Origin: Streptomyces rapamycinicus NRRL 5491
GTDB taxonomy: Bacteria; Actinomycetota; Actinomycetes; Streptomycetales; Streptomycetaceae
Length of the DNA: 64,000 bases
Assembly (NCBI RefSeq): GCF_024298965.1
Contig: NZ_CP085193.1
Span: forward strand, 8,618,001-8,682,000
Direction: 5' to 3'
Both the position numbers and the translations under genes were made by a program. Shown here piece by piece: positions 45,605-53,378 of this stretch. How positions within the stretch are numbered: position 1 is the first letter of the stretch; each line of letters opens with the position of its first letter. The notes beneath the pieces are model-generated. The model was not told the origin of the DNA, did no database searches, and saw nothing but the letters and a program-made list of their open reading frames with translations.

Positions 45605-48037
45605 TCAGTTCTCCTGCTGGCCGCGCGGGGTCCGGAGCTGGGAGGCCCAGCGGACCCAGCGGGGCGCTCCCCACCGCTCGACCAGCGCCGACCAGCGCTG
45701 TCCGGCCGCCCACGCCAGCTGGGCCGCGGACCGCGGGGCCAGCAGCGCCCGCAGCCGCTCCCGCCGCCCCGCCTTGGCCCGGAATCCGGCCAGCACCAGC
45801 CGGACGTCGTCCGCGACGCCCGTGACCGGGCGCGGCTGTGGTGCGTACAGCACCTGCTCGACCGCCTCGGCCACCCGCTGCGCCGCCCGGGCCGGTTCGT
45901 CGTCGAGCCCGGCGATCCGCACCATCCGGGCCACCGCTCTGCGCGAGGTCAGCGAGTCGTCCGGCAGTACGCCGAAGTCCCAGGCCGAGTCGGTGAGTTC
46001 ACGCCATGCGGCGAGCACCCGGTCGACGGCGTCCTGCTCGGTGCGCCCGCCCGAGCCGTTCAGTCTGCGGGCCCGTATCCGCCGCCGCCACAGCATGGGC
46101 AGCAGGGGCACGACGGCCAGCAGCACCGCCAGCGAACTCCAGCTGGTGACCTTGGTGGCCGACCAGCCCCCGCCCGAGGCGCCGTTGTCCGGCTGCTGGG
46201 CCGCGGCGCCGCCACAGGTACCCAGCTTCTTCATGTCCGGGGAGCAGCTGTCGGACGCGGTCGGCGCGGCCGTCGGCTCGGAGGTCTCGGTGGGCTCGGT
46301 CGTGGGCTCGTCGGTCGGGGTGCCCGAGGGCGTCTGGTCCATCGTGTAGTCGGGCTGGGTGCCACGGCTCGGGGTGGGCTCGAAACGGGTCCAGCCCACG
46401 CCCTCGAAGTACAGCTCCGGCCAGGCGTGCGCGTCCTTCAGACCCACCGACACCGAGCCGTCCGCCTGGGCGGTGCCGGGAGTGAACCCGACCGCGACCC
46501 GCGCCGGAATGCCCAGCGTCCGGGCCATCGCCGCCATCGAGAAGGAGAAGTGGACGCAGAAGCCCTCCTTCTGCTTCAGGAACCGGACGATGGCGGCCGA
46601 GCCGCTGCCGGACTGCACCTGGGTGTCGTAACGGAATCCTCCGTTCACCGCGAACCAGTCCTGGAGCTTGACCGCCTTCTCGTACGCGTTCGTCGCGCCT
46701 GCGGTCACCTCCCGCGCCGTGCGGGCCACCACGGACGGCAGCGAGTCCGGCACCTCGGTGTACTCGTTCCGCAGCCGGGAGGGCGGTGCCGGGGCGGCCG
46801 CCAGCTGGTCGGCCGTCGGCTCCACCAGCAGACTGGTGACCCGGTAGCGCGCGCCCCGGGTGGTCTGGCCGCGGTCGCCGACCAGCGTGCGGCCCTCCGG
46901 CTCATAGCGCCAGCGCCCGTCGATCTCGACCTTGGACGCGGGGTAGGGGAGGGGCAGCCAGTTCTGCGCGTACCAATCGGCGGCCGAGATCGAGGTGTCG
47001 ATCGACGAGACCCGGAGCGAGGGGCCGAGCCCGGCGGGCGAGGGAAGCTGACTGGGCACATCGGTGACATGCCGCTCGGACGACTTCCACGAGGTGCCGT
47101 CGAACCGGTCCAGCGCCACGATCCGCAGATAGAGGTCCTGGGTGGTCTGCGAGGAGGTGCGATAGCGCAGCACCTCCTTGTTCTCCGGCTGGTTCAGGCT
47201 GTCCTGGAGCGACACCAGCGGATTGACCGCCGAGATCGTGCCGCCGCCGCTGCCCGCCCCACCGCTGCCGCCCTGCCGGTCCAGCAGCCCGCCGTCCAGG
47301 GACGGCAGCACCGCGGGCACCGCGAGCGCGATGCCGAGCGCCAGCACGCCGATCCTGCGGCCGGTGCGGACCGGGGCGAGCGCCGGGCTGCCTCCGGCCC
47401 CGGCCAGGCCCGAGGGCGGCATCCCCGACGGATGCGGGGCTCCGCCGCTGAACACCCGGCCCCACTGGGACAGCCGGTCCCGGCCCTCGGCCAGGAGCAG
47501 CAGCAGATACCCGGCCGCCGCCAGCAGGAACCACAGCCAGTCGCTCCCGTCGTCGGACAGGCCGGCCGCGACCGAGTAGAGCGCGAGCAGCGGAAGCCCG
47601 GCGGGGGCCGCGCTGCGGTACGTGACCGCGAGCGCGTCGACCACCAGGCCGATCACCAGCACCCCGCCCACCAGCATCAGCCGGATGCCGTCGGTGAGCG
47701 GCGCGGGGATCGCGTACTGCCCCACGTCGTCGGCGCCGTCGCGCAGCAGCAGGGCGAACTCGTGGAGCGCCTGCGGGCTCGGCAGCAGCCCGCCCAGCGC
47801 CTGATCGTGCGCGAAGGCCAGGGTGAGCAGCAGCAGCGTCACCACGGCCTGCGCGGCCAGTGTCAGCGGGCGGGCCAGCGGCACCCGGCGGGCCACCACG
47901 CCCGCGGCGCTCTGGACCGTCAGCAACAGGACGGCCTGCAACAGCCAGCTCGCCGGATCCACCAGCGGCAGCAGCGCACAGCCCGCCGCCACCGTGGCCA
48001 GCGCCGCACATATCGCGAGCCGAACGCTTCCACTCAT
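45605..48037 (-). CDS. TgpA-type membrane transglutaminase-like protein (DUF3488/transglutaminase/DUF4129)
   Basis: 810-residue membrane protein. The first ~230 residues hold about six helices (DUF3488). An extracellular part (about 260-590) contains the transglutaminase domain with Cys in 'KEGFCVHFSFSMAAMA', His in 'DAHAWPELYFEGVGW' and the acidic end 'RFEPTPSRG'. A Thr/Glu/Pro-rich linker, one more helix ('SLAVLLAVVPLLPMLW') and a cytoplasmic DUF4129 tail follow. The start overlaps the DUF58 stop (ATGA), so moxR-DUF58-tgpA form one coupled operon. It may crosslink or cleave envelope proteins or peptides; the substrate is unknown. Confidence 0.92.
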   Translation of the reverse strand: MSGSVRLAICAALATVAAGCALLPLVDPASWLLQAVLLLTVQSAAGVVARRVPLARPLTLAAQAVVTLLLLTLAFAHDQALGGLLPSPQALHEFALLLRDGADDVGQYAIPAPLTDGIRLMLVGGVLVIGLVVDALAVTYRSAAPAGLPLLALYSVAAGLSDDGSDWLWFLLAAAGYLLLLLAEGRDRLSQWGRVFSGGAPHPSGMPPSGLAGAGGSPALAPVRTGRRIGVLALGIALAVPAVLPSLDGGLLDRQGGSGGAGSGGGTISAVNPLVSLQDSLNQPENKEVLRYRTSSQTTQDLYLRIVALDRFDGTSWKSSERHVTDVPSQLPSPAGLGPSLRVSSIDTSISAADWYAQNWLPLPYPASKVEIDGRWRYEPEGRTLVGDRGQTTRGARYRVTSLLVEPTADQLAAAPAPPSRLRNEYTEVPDSLPSVVARTAREVTAGATNAYEKAVKLQDWFAVNGGFRYDTQVQSGSGSAAIVRFLKQKEGFCVHFSFSMAAMARTLGIPARVAVGFTPGTAQADGSVSVGLKDAHAWPELYFEGVGWTRFEPTPSRGTQPDYTMDQTPSGTPTDEPTTEPTETSEPTAAPTASDSCSPDMKKLGTCGGAAAQQPDNGASGGGWSATKVTSWSSLAVLLAVVPLLPMLWRRRIRARRLNGSGGRTEQDAVDRVLAAWRELTDSAWDFGVLPDDSLTSRRAVARMVRIAGLDDEPARAAQRVAEAVEQVLYAPQPRPVTGVADDVRLVLAGFRAKAGRRERLRALLAPRSAAQLAWAAGQRWSALVERWGAPRWVRWASQLRTPRGQQEN

Positions 48038-49425
48038 GTCCAGCTCCCTGTCATGCCGCCGACCGCGCGGCTTCCGGCGTCCGCCCGGGTGGCGCCCTGG
48101 GCGTCGGCCTGCCGCCACAGCTGCGCCAGCGAGGCCCCGGGGCCGACCGGCAGCGCCGTCCACCCCGCCTCGCGCAGCCGCCGCAGCCGGTCCTCCAGCT
48201 CCTGTGTGCCGCCGAACTCCGCCCCGCGCGACCAGGCGGCGCCGTCCAGCACGAAGGCCACGGCGGCCGTGGTGCGGTGGCGCATCCGGGCGGCCATCAC
48301 CGCCTGCTCCTCGTCCAGATCGCCCAGGAAGGCCACCAGCAGCCCCTCGCCGCCGCCGCGCAGCACCTCATAGGCGGGCGAGAGCCCTCCGCCGTCGGAG
48401 TGGTCCACCACGGCGAGGGTGTCCAGCATCAGCCCGGCCGTCTCCGCCGAGTCATGGGTGGAACCGGTGAAGCCGCCTCCGCCGTCCGGGCCGGGCACCG
48501 AGCTTCCGGTGTCGGTCAGCAGCCGGACCGCATAGCCCCGCTCCAGCAGGTGGACCGCGGCCGAGGCCGCCCCGGAGACCGCCCATTCGAAGGCCGAGTC
48601 CGGCCCGGAGCCGTAGTGGGCGGTGCGCCGGGTGTCCAGCAGCACCGTGCAGTGGGCCCGCTGCGGCTGCTCCTCCCGGCGGACCATGAGCTCCCCGTAG
48701 CGCGCGGTGGAGCGCCAGTGCACCCGGCGCAGATCGTCGCCTATGCGGTAGCCGCGCGGGATGACGTCGTCCTCACCGGCCAGGGCCAGCGAGCGGTGCC
48801 GCCCGTCCCCGTACCCCGCGGCCTCGCCGGTCAGGCGCACCGGGGGGAGCGGCTCGACCCGGGGCACCACGGTGAGCGTGTCGTAGGCGCTGAAGGCGCG
48901 GGTGAGCTCGCACATCCCGAACGGATCGCTCAGCCGCAGCTGGAGCGGGCCCAGCGGATAGCGGCCGCGCAGATCGGAGCGGACCCGGTAGGAGACCTCG
49001 CGGCGGCCGCCCGGCTCCACCCGGTCCAGGACGAACCTGGGGCGCGGCCCCAGCACGTACGGCACCCGGTCCTGGAGCATCAGCAGCCCGGTGGGCAGCC
49101 GCGAGACATTGTCCATCCGCAGGTGCACCCGGGCCTCGGAGCCCGCGGGCACCCGCGCGGGCGCGAGCCGTCGGCTGCCCGCCACCCGGTACCGGGTGCG
49201 GTAGACCACGGCCACACAGACCAGCGGCAGCGCGGCCAGCAGCAGCCCGACCCGGAGCAGATCCGCCTGGCCCAGGACATAGCTGCACACCGCGGCCGCC
49301 ACCCCGGCGGCCAGGAAGGAACGGCCGCGGGTGGTCAGACCGGCGAGGGCGGCCCGCAGCCCGCCCGGCTGCTCGCCGGCGCCGGGCCCCTCGGGGCCCA
49401 TGTCCGTCCCCCCTGCGGCCATCAC
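48034..49425 (-). CDS. DUF58 membrane protein of the MoxR operon
   Basis: 463-residue protein. Two hydrophobic segments near residues 37-80 ('FLAAGVAAAVCSYVLGQADL', then 'VGLLLAALPLVCVAVVY') are followed by a beta-rich region and the DUF58 core 'DDLRRVHWRSTARYGELMVR', with a von Willebrand A-like region after it ('VLLDTRRTAHYG'). DUF58 proteins are the usual partner of MoxR ATPases. GTG overlaps the moxR stop (GTGA); the ATG one codon later is equally possible. Function by family: MoxR-assisted assembly or envelope homeostasis, still undefined. Confidence 0.9.
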   Translation of the reverse strand: MMAAGGTDMGPEGPGAGEQPGGLRAALAGLTTRGRSFLAAGVAAAVCSYVLGQADLLRVGLLLAALPLVCVAVVYRTRYRVAGSRRLAPARVPAGSEARVHLRMDNVSRLPTGLLMLQDRVPYVLGPRPRFVLDRVEPGGRREVSYRVRSDLRGRYPLGPLQLRLSDPFGMCELTRAFSAYDTLTVVPRVEPLPPVRLTGEAAGYGDGRHRSLALAGEDDVIPRGYRIGDDLRRVHWRSTARYGELMVRREEQPQRAHCTVLLDTRRTAHYGSGPDSAFEWAVSGAASAAVHLLERGYAVRLLTDTGSSVPGPDGGGGFTGSTHDSAETAGLMLDTLAVVDHSDGGGLSPAYEVLRGGGEGLLVAFLGDLDEEQAVMAARMRHRTTAAVAFVLDGAAWSRGAEFGGTQELEDRLRRLREAGWTALPVGPGASLAQLWRQADAQGATRADAGSRAVGGMTGSWT

Positions 49426-50474
49426 AGCCTCCGCGCGCCCGGCTGCTGCCGCCCGAAGTCGGCCGGGGGCATGGGCGGCATGGGTGGCATCCCGCCCGCG
49501 CCGCGCTGGGCGGAGGTGGGCACCGGGGTGCGCTGCACGATGTCCGCGACGACCTGCTCGGAGGTGCGGCGGTTCAGCTGGGCCTGCGCGGTGGGCAGCA
49601 GCCGGTGGGCCAGCACCGCGACGGCGAGGGTCTGCACATCGTCCGGCAGCGCGAAGTCCCGCCCGGCCAGCGCGGCCGACGCCTTGGCGGCCCGCAGCAG
49701 ATGCAGCGTGGCGCGCGGCGAGGCGCCCAGCCGCAGGTCGGGGTGGTTGCGGGTGGCGGTCACCAGGTCCACCGCGTAACGCCGGACGGCCTCGGCGACG
49801 TGCACCGAGCGCACCGCCTCGATCAGCTTGACGATCTCATGGGCGTGCGCCACGGGCTGCAGGTCGTCCAGCGGGGACACCCCGCCGTGGACGTCCAGCA
49901 TCTGGAGCTCGGCCTGCGGGCTCGGGTACCCGATGGAGACACGGGCCATGAAGCGGTCGCGCTGCGCCTCGGGCAGCGGATAGGTGCCCTCCATCTCGAC
50001 CGGGTTCTGCGTGGCCACCACCATGAAGGGGTTGGGCAGCTCATAGCTTTCGCCGTCGATGGTGACCTGGCGCTCCTCCATCGACTCCAGCAGCGCCGAC
50101 TGGGTCTTGGGCGAGGCGCGGTTGATCTCGTCGCCGATCACGATCTGGGCGAAGATGGCGCCCGGTTTGAACTCGAACTCCTTGCGCTGCTGGTCGAAGA
50201 TGCTCACGCCGGTGATGTCGGACGGCAGCAGGTCCGGGGTGAACTGGATCCGCCGCACGGAGCAGTCGATGGACCGGGCGAGCGCCTTGGCCAGCATCGT
50301 CTTGCCCACGCCCGGGACGTCCTCGATCAGCAGATGCCCCTCGGCGAGCAGCACGGTCAGCGAAAGCCGTACGACCTCGGGCTTGCCCTCGATCACACCC
50401 TCCACCGACCTGCGGATCCGATCCGCTGTGGTGGTCAGATCGCTGAGGCTCGCTCGCTCGTCATAGGTCGTCAC
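49422..50474 (-). CDS. MoxR-family AAA+ ATPase
   Basis: 350-residue cytoplasmic AAA+ chaperone-like ATPase. Walker A is 'EDVPGVGKTMLAKALA', Walker B 'IVIGDEINRASPKTQ', sensor 1 'FMVVATQNPVE', arginine-finger region 'PLPEAQRDRFMARV', and the C-terminal lid follows. The last ~30 residues are Pro/Gly/Met-rich. GAGGAGGG lies 4-5 bases before the GTG. First gene of the coupled moxR-DUF58-tgpA operon. Confidence 0.94.
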   Translation of the reverse strand: MTTYDERASLSDLTTTADRIRRSVEGVIEGKPEVVRLSLTVLLAEGHLLIEDVPGVGKTMLAKALARSIDCSVRRIQFTPDLLPSDITGVSIFDQQRKEFEFKPGAIFAQIVIGDEINRASPKTQSALLESMEERQVTIDGESYELPNPFMVVATQNPVEMEGTYPLPEAQRDRFMARVSIGYPSPQAELQMLDVHGGVSPLDDLQPVAHAHEIVKLIEAVRSVHVAEAVRRYAVDLVTATRNHPDLRLGASPRATLHLLRAAKASAALAGRDFALPDDVQTLAVAVLAHRLLPTAQAQLNRRTSEQVVADIVQRTPVPTSAQRGAGGMPPMPPMPPADFGRQQPGARRL

Positions 50475-50694
50475 CCGGCCCTCCTCGGCCCGTTCTCAGG
50501 GCCGTTGCCCTCGGAACGGACCGGCCCACCGCAAACGCTGACATCGGACCCCCGCGTGGTTGCGGGGGACGATGTCACCTATGCATTCTTGCGGTCTCCG
50601 CGGCCTCGCGTCACTCGGCTGTGGATAACCCGGGGTTATTTGTCACGCTTGTACGAGTTCGAGTGCTGAATCCCTTCCGTATCTCCAGCACGTC

Positions 50695-51249
50695 TCACGT
50701 CCGCGGCGCGACCTCCCGCAGCAGACCCGTCGTCACGTCGAAGACGAAGCCGCGGACGTCGTCGGTGTGCACCAGGAACGGCGAGGTGCGCACCCGCTCC
50801 ATCGACTGGCGGACGTCGGCGTCGAGGTCCTTGAACGCCTCGACCGCCCACGACGGCCGCTGTCCCACCTCCTCCTCCAGCTCGTGCCGGAAGTCCTCGG
50901 TGAGGCTCAGCAGACCGCAGCCGGTGTGGTGGATGAGCACGACGCTGCGGGTCCCGAGGGCCCGCTGGCTGATGGTCAGGGAACGGATGATGTCGTCGGT
51001 GACCACACCACCGGCGTTGCGGATGGTGTGGCAGTCCCCCAGCTCCAGGCCGAGTGCCTCGTGCAGGTCCAGACGGGCGTCCATGCACGCGACGACGGCG
51101 ACGCGCCGCACCGGCCGCGCGTCCATCCCCGGGTCGGTGAACTTCTCGGCGTAACTGCGGTTGGCCTCCACGAGGCTGTCGGTGACCGTGTCTCCCGTAC
51201 GGGCGTCGCGGTCGGTGGACGGGTTCGGCTGCGGCGCTGATATCGACAT
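50695..51249 (-). CDS. Beta-class carbonic anhydrase
   Basis: Interconverts carbon dioxide and bicarbonate. The 184-residue protein has zinc ligands Cys and Asp in 'VACMDARLDLHEALGL', His and Cys in 'IHHTGCGLLS', and 'DCHTIRNAGG' between them. Shorter than plant-type enzymes and like the actinobacterial type (e.g. Rv1284-like). ATG chosen because TAGCGT lies 7 bases upstream and no ribosome site exists. Divergent from the dcw cluster. Confidence 0.92.
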   Translation of the reverse strand: MSISAPQPNPSTDRDARTGDTVTDSLVEANRSYAEKFTDPGMDARPVRRVAVVACMDARLDLHEALGLELGDCHTIRNAGGVVTDDIIRSLTISQRALGTRSVVLIHHTGCGLLSLTEDFRHELEEEVGQRPSWAVEAFKDLDADVRQSMERVRTSPFLVHTDDVRGFVFDVTTGLLREVAPRT

Positions 51250-51256
51250 GATGACG

Positions 51257-51262
51257 ACGCTA
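51257..51262 (-). promoter_or_regulatory. -10 box (TAGCGT), leaderless start
   Basis: TAGCGT with a 7-base spacer to the carbonic anhydrase ATG. Confidence 0.45.
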
Positions 51263-51424
51263 CCTCTCACCAGGGAATTTTGTCTTCTCTTTAGGTAGGG
51301 CAAACGGGGGCAACGGGGTGGGCCGAAGGGGTGATGTTAGGCACTCCACAACCCCCCGCGCCCCTCGGTCCGGTGCCCGGGGGAGGGGATACCACCCCTG
51401 GGGCGGGACGCGCAGGCCGGTTGG

Positions 51425-51452
51425 TTGACCGAAGGGACGAGTGGACTAAAGT
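51425..51452 (+). promoter_or_regulatory. Promoter of the dcw cluster (rsmH promoter)
   Basis: ttgacc (-35), 16 bases, taaagt (-10): the best vegetative-type promoter in the window. It would give a ~200-base leader before rsmH; the first part can fold as a GGGAG...CTCCC hairpin (51461-51480). The rest of the 409-base gap to carbonic anhydrase shows only GC-rich sequence, and no mraZ gene. Confidence 0.7.
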
Positions 51453-51658
51453 GGCGCGAAGTGGGAGGCGTGACGCTCCCCTCGGATCCCGGAATTTCGC
51501 GTGAGCGCGGTGCGTACGTACCCCTCGGCCTCCTCCCGCTCCGGTCGCCTGACGTCACTTCCCCGGCGCCAGTAGGCCACTTCCCCTTCAGAGCGGGCGG
51601 GGACCCGGCGGTGCGTATCATCCTCGCCCGATCCTCAGAAGGGCGCACGAGCAGCGCA

Positions 51659-52621
51659 ATGAGCAGTAACGCTCTCCATGTTCCCGTCATGCTCCAGCGC
51701 TGTCTGGACATGCTGGCCCCCGCTCTCGCCCAGCCCGGCGCGGTCGCGGTCGACTGCACCCTGGGCCTCGGCGGCCACAGCGAGGCGCTGCTGCGCGACT
51801 TCCCCGAAGCCCGACTGATCGCCCTGGACCGCGACCCGTCCGCGCTGCGGCTCGCCGGGGAGCGGCTCGCCCCTTACGGCGATCGGGCGACGCTGGTCCA
51901 CGCGGTCTACGACGAGTTGCCCGAGGTCCTCGACCGGCTCGGCGTCCCGCGCGTCCAGGGGATCCTCTTCGACCTCGGAGTGTCGTCCATGCAGCTGGAC
52001 GAGGCCGGGCGCGGCTTCGCCTACGCCCAGGACGCCCCGCTGGACATGCGGATGGACCAGACCACCGGAGTCAGCGCGGCCGAGGTGCTCAACACCTATC
52101 CGCCGGGCGACCTGGTGCGCATCCTGCGGACGTACGGCGAGGAGAAGTTCGCGAGGAAGATCGTGGACGCGGTGGTGCGCGAACGCGCCAAGGAGCCGTT
52201 CACCAACAGCGCCCGGCTCGTCGAGCTGATCCGCGATGCGCTGCCGCAGGCCGCCAAGCGCACCGGGGGCAATCCGGCCAAGCGCACCTTCCAGGCGCTG
52301 CGGATCGAGGTCAACGGTGAGATCGCGGTCCTGGAGCGGGCCATCCCGGCGGCCGTGAGGGCGCTCGCGGTCGGCGGGCGGATCGCGGTGCTGTCGTATC
52401 ACTCGCTGGAGGACCGCCTGGTCAAGCAGGTGCTCGCGGCCGGTGCCGGCAATACGGCACCCCCGGGGCTGCCGGTCATCCCCGAGCAGTACCAGCCCCG
52501 GCTGAAGCTGCTCACCCGTGGCGCGGAGCTGCCCACCGAGCAGGAGATCGCCGAGAACCGCCGGGCCGCCCCGGCGCGGTTCCGGGGGGCGGAGCGCATC
52601 CGGGAAGAGGTCGCCCCATGA
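51659..52621 (+). CDS. rsmH: 16S rRNA (cytosine1402-N4)-methyltransferase
   Basis: Methylates C1402 of 16S rRNA; first gene of the dcw cluster. The 320-residue protein has '[13 protein letters not shown]' at the start, SAM motif '[15 protein letters not shown]', '[10 protein letters not shown]', '[20 protein letters not shown]' and '[13 protein letters not shown]', all diagnostic. ATG chosen because it gives the normal family start; the frame is open far upstream but unlike the family. Only a weak GAAGGG lies upstream. The stop overlaps ftsL (ATGA). Confidence 0.97.
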   Translation: MSSNALHVPVMLQRCLDMLAPALAQPGAVAVDCTLGLGGHSEALLRDFPEARLIALDRDPSALRLAGERLAPYGDRATLVHAVYDELPEVLDRLGVPRVQGILFDLGVSSMQLDEAGRGFAYAQDAPLDMRMDQTTGVSAAEVLNTYPPGDLVRILRTYGEEKFARKIVDAVVRERAKEPFTNSARLVELIRDALPQAAKRTGGNPAKRTFQALRIEVNGEIAVLERAIPAAVRALAVGGRIAVLSYHSLEDRLVKQVLAAGAGNTAPPGLPVIPEQYQPRLKLLTRGAELPTEQEIAENRRAAPARFRGAERIREEVAP

Positions 52622-53181
52622 GCGCGCGGGGGCCGGGCCCGAAAGGACGGCCGGCGCTGGGCGCCACCACGGCCAGGCGCACGCCCTTCGTGCTGCTCGT
52701 CGTGGTCCTGCTCGGCTCCGGCCTGATCGCCCTGCTGCTGCTGAACTCCTCCCTCAACCAGGGGTCGTTCGAGCTCACCAGGCTGGAGAAGCAGACCAAG
52801 GAGCTCACCGACGAGCGCCAGGCCCTCCAGCAGGACGTGGACAAGCTCTCCGCGCCCGCCGAGCTCGAGCGGCGCGCCCGGGAGCTGGGGATGGTGCCCG
52901 GCGGCACCCCTGCCTTCCTCAACCCGGACGGCTCGGTCAGCGGGGTGCCCGCCCCCGCCACGGGGCAGCCCTCGGTGCTCGGCGGCCCCGGCCGGGTGCT
53001 GCCGCCCTCGCTCGGCACCACGCCGTCCGAGGCGTCGCCCGTCCTGTCCGAGGCGTCGACCACTCCGTCCGCCCTCGCGCCGCCGGCGCCGCCGTCCGCC
53101 ACGGCCTCGGTGACCCCATGGGGGCTGCCCGCAGGCCCCTCCGCCTCCGCCTCCGCGAACTCCACCCCGGCCCCTCAGTAG
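52618..53181 (+). CDS. ftsL: FtsL-like septum-formation protein
   Basis: 187-residue single-pass membrane protein of the divisome. A basic cytoplasmic tail is followed by one helix ('[19 protein letters not shown]', about 24-43) and a leucine-zipper-like coiled coil ('[20 protein letters not shown]', about 55-85) that pairs with FtsQ/DivIC. The last ~100 residues are Pro/Ser/Thr/Ala-rich and disordered, longer than in most FtsL. ATG overlaps the rsmH stop. Identity rests on topology and position between rsmH and ftsI, which is normal for FtsL. Confidence 0.9.
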   Translation: MSARGPGPKGRPALGATTARRTPFVLLVVVLLGSGLIALLLLNSSLNQGSFELTRLEKQTKELTDERQALQQDVDKLSAPAELERRARELGMVPGGTPAFLNPDGSVSGVPAPATGQPSVLGGPGRVLPPSLGTTPSEASPVLSEASTTPSALAPPAPPSATASVTPWGLPAGPSASASANSTPAPQ

Positions 53182-53189
53182 GTGACACG

Positions 53190-53378
53190 GTGACGCGATC
53201 CCCAGCCTGCGCCCAGCCCACTCCGCCCGCGCGGACGACCGCCCGCGCGCGGTGGACGGCCACCGAGCCGTGGACGGCCACCGACCGGAGGGCGGTCGCC
53301 GAGCCGTGGACGGCCACTGACCCGAGAACGGTCGCCGACCCGAGGGCGGCCATCGAGCCGAGGGCGGCCGTCGCGTGA
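53190..53378 (+). CDS. Possible small repeat ORF coupling ftsL to ftsI
   Basis: 62-residue open frame (GTG start, AGGTGA 4 bases upstream) that fills the ftsL-ftsI gap and ends with a TGA overlapping the ftsI start (GTGA). From about residue 21 it is a six-residue repeat: WTATEP, WTATDR, RAVAEP, WTATDP, RTVADP, RAAIEP. It may be a coupling ORF, since ftsI has only a poor ribosome site of its own, or just a by-product of the 18-bp array. No family is recognised. Confidence 0.3.
   Translation: MTRSPACAQPTPPARTTARARWTATEPWTATDRRAVAEPWTATDPRTVADPRAAIEPRAAVA
53252..53377. repeat. Seven 18-bp units between ftsL and ftsI, ending on the ftsI start codon
   Basis: Units alternate gtggacggccaccgagcc-type and gagggcggtcgccgagcc-type. 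The array is exactly 126 bases with no gap. The last unit, gagggcggccgtcgcgtg, ends with the GTG start of ftsI. Confidence 0.95.

Noticed and set aside
45506..48373. 955-codon frame antisense to the TgpA-type gene
   Set aside because: Composition is that of a GC-rich shadow frame; the transglutaminase triad is on the minus strand.
51250..51658. mraZ upstream of rsmH
   Set aside because: No frame in this gap resembles MraZ; the gap holds a promoter and leader only.
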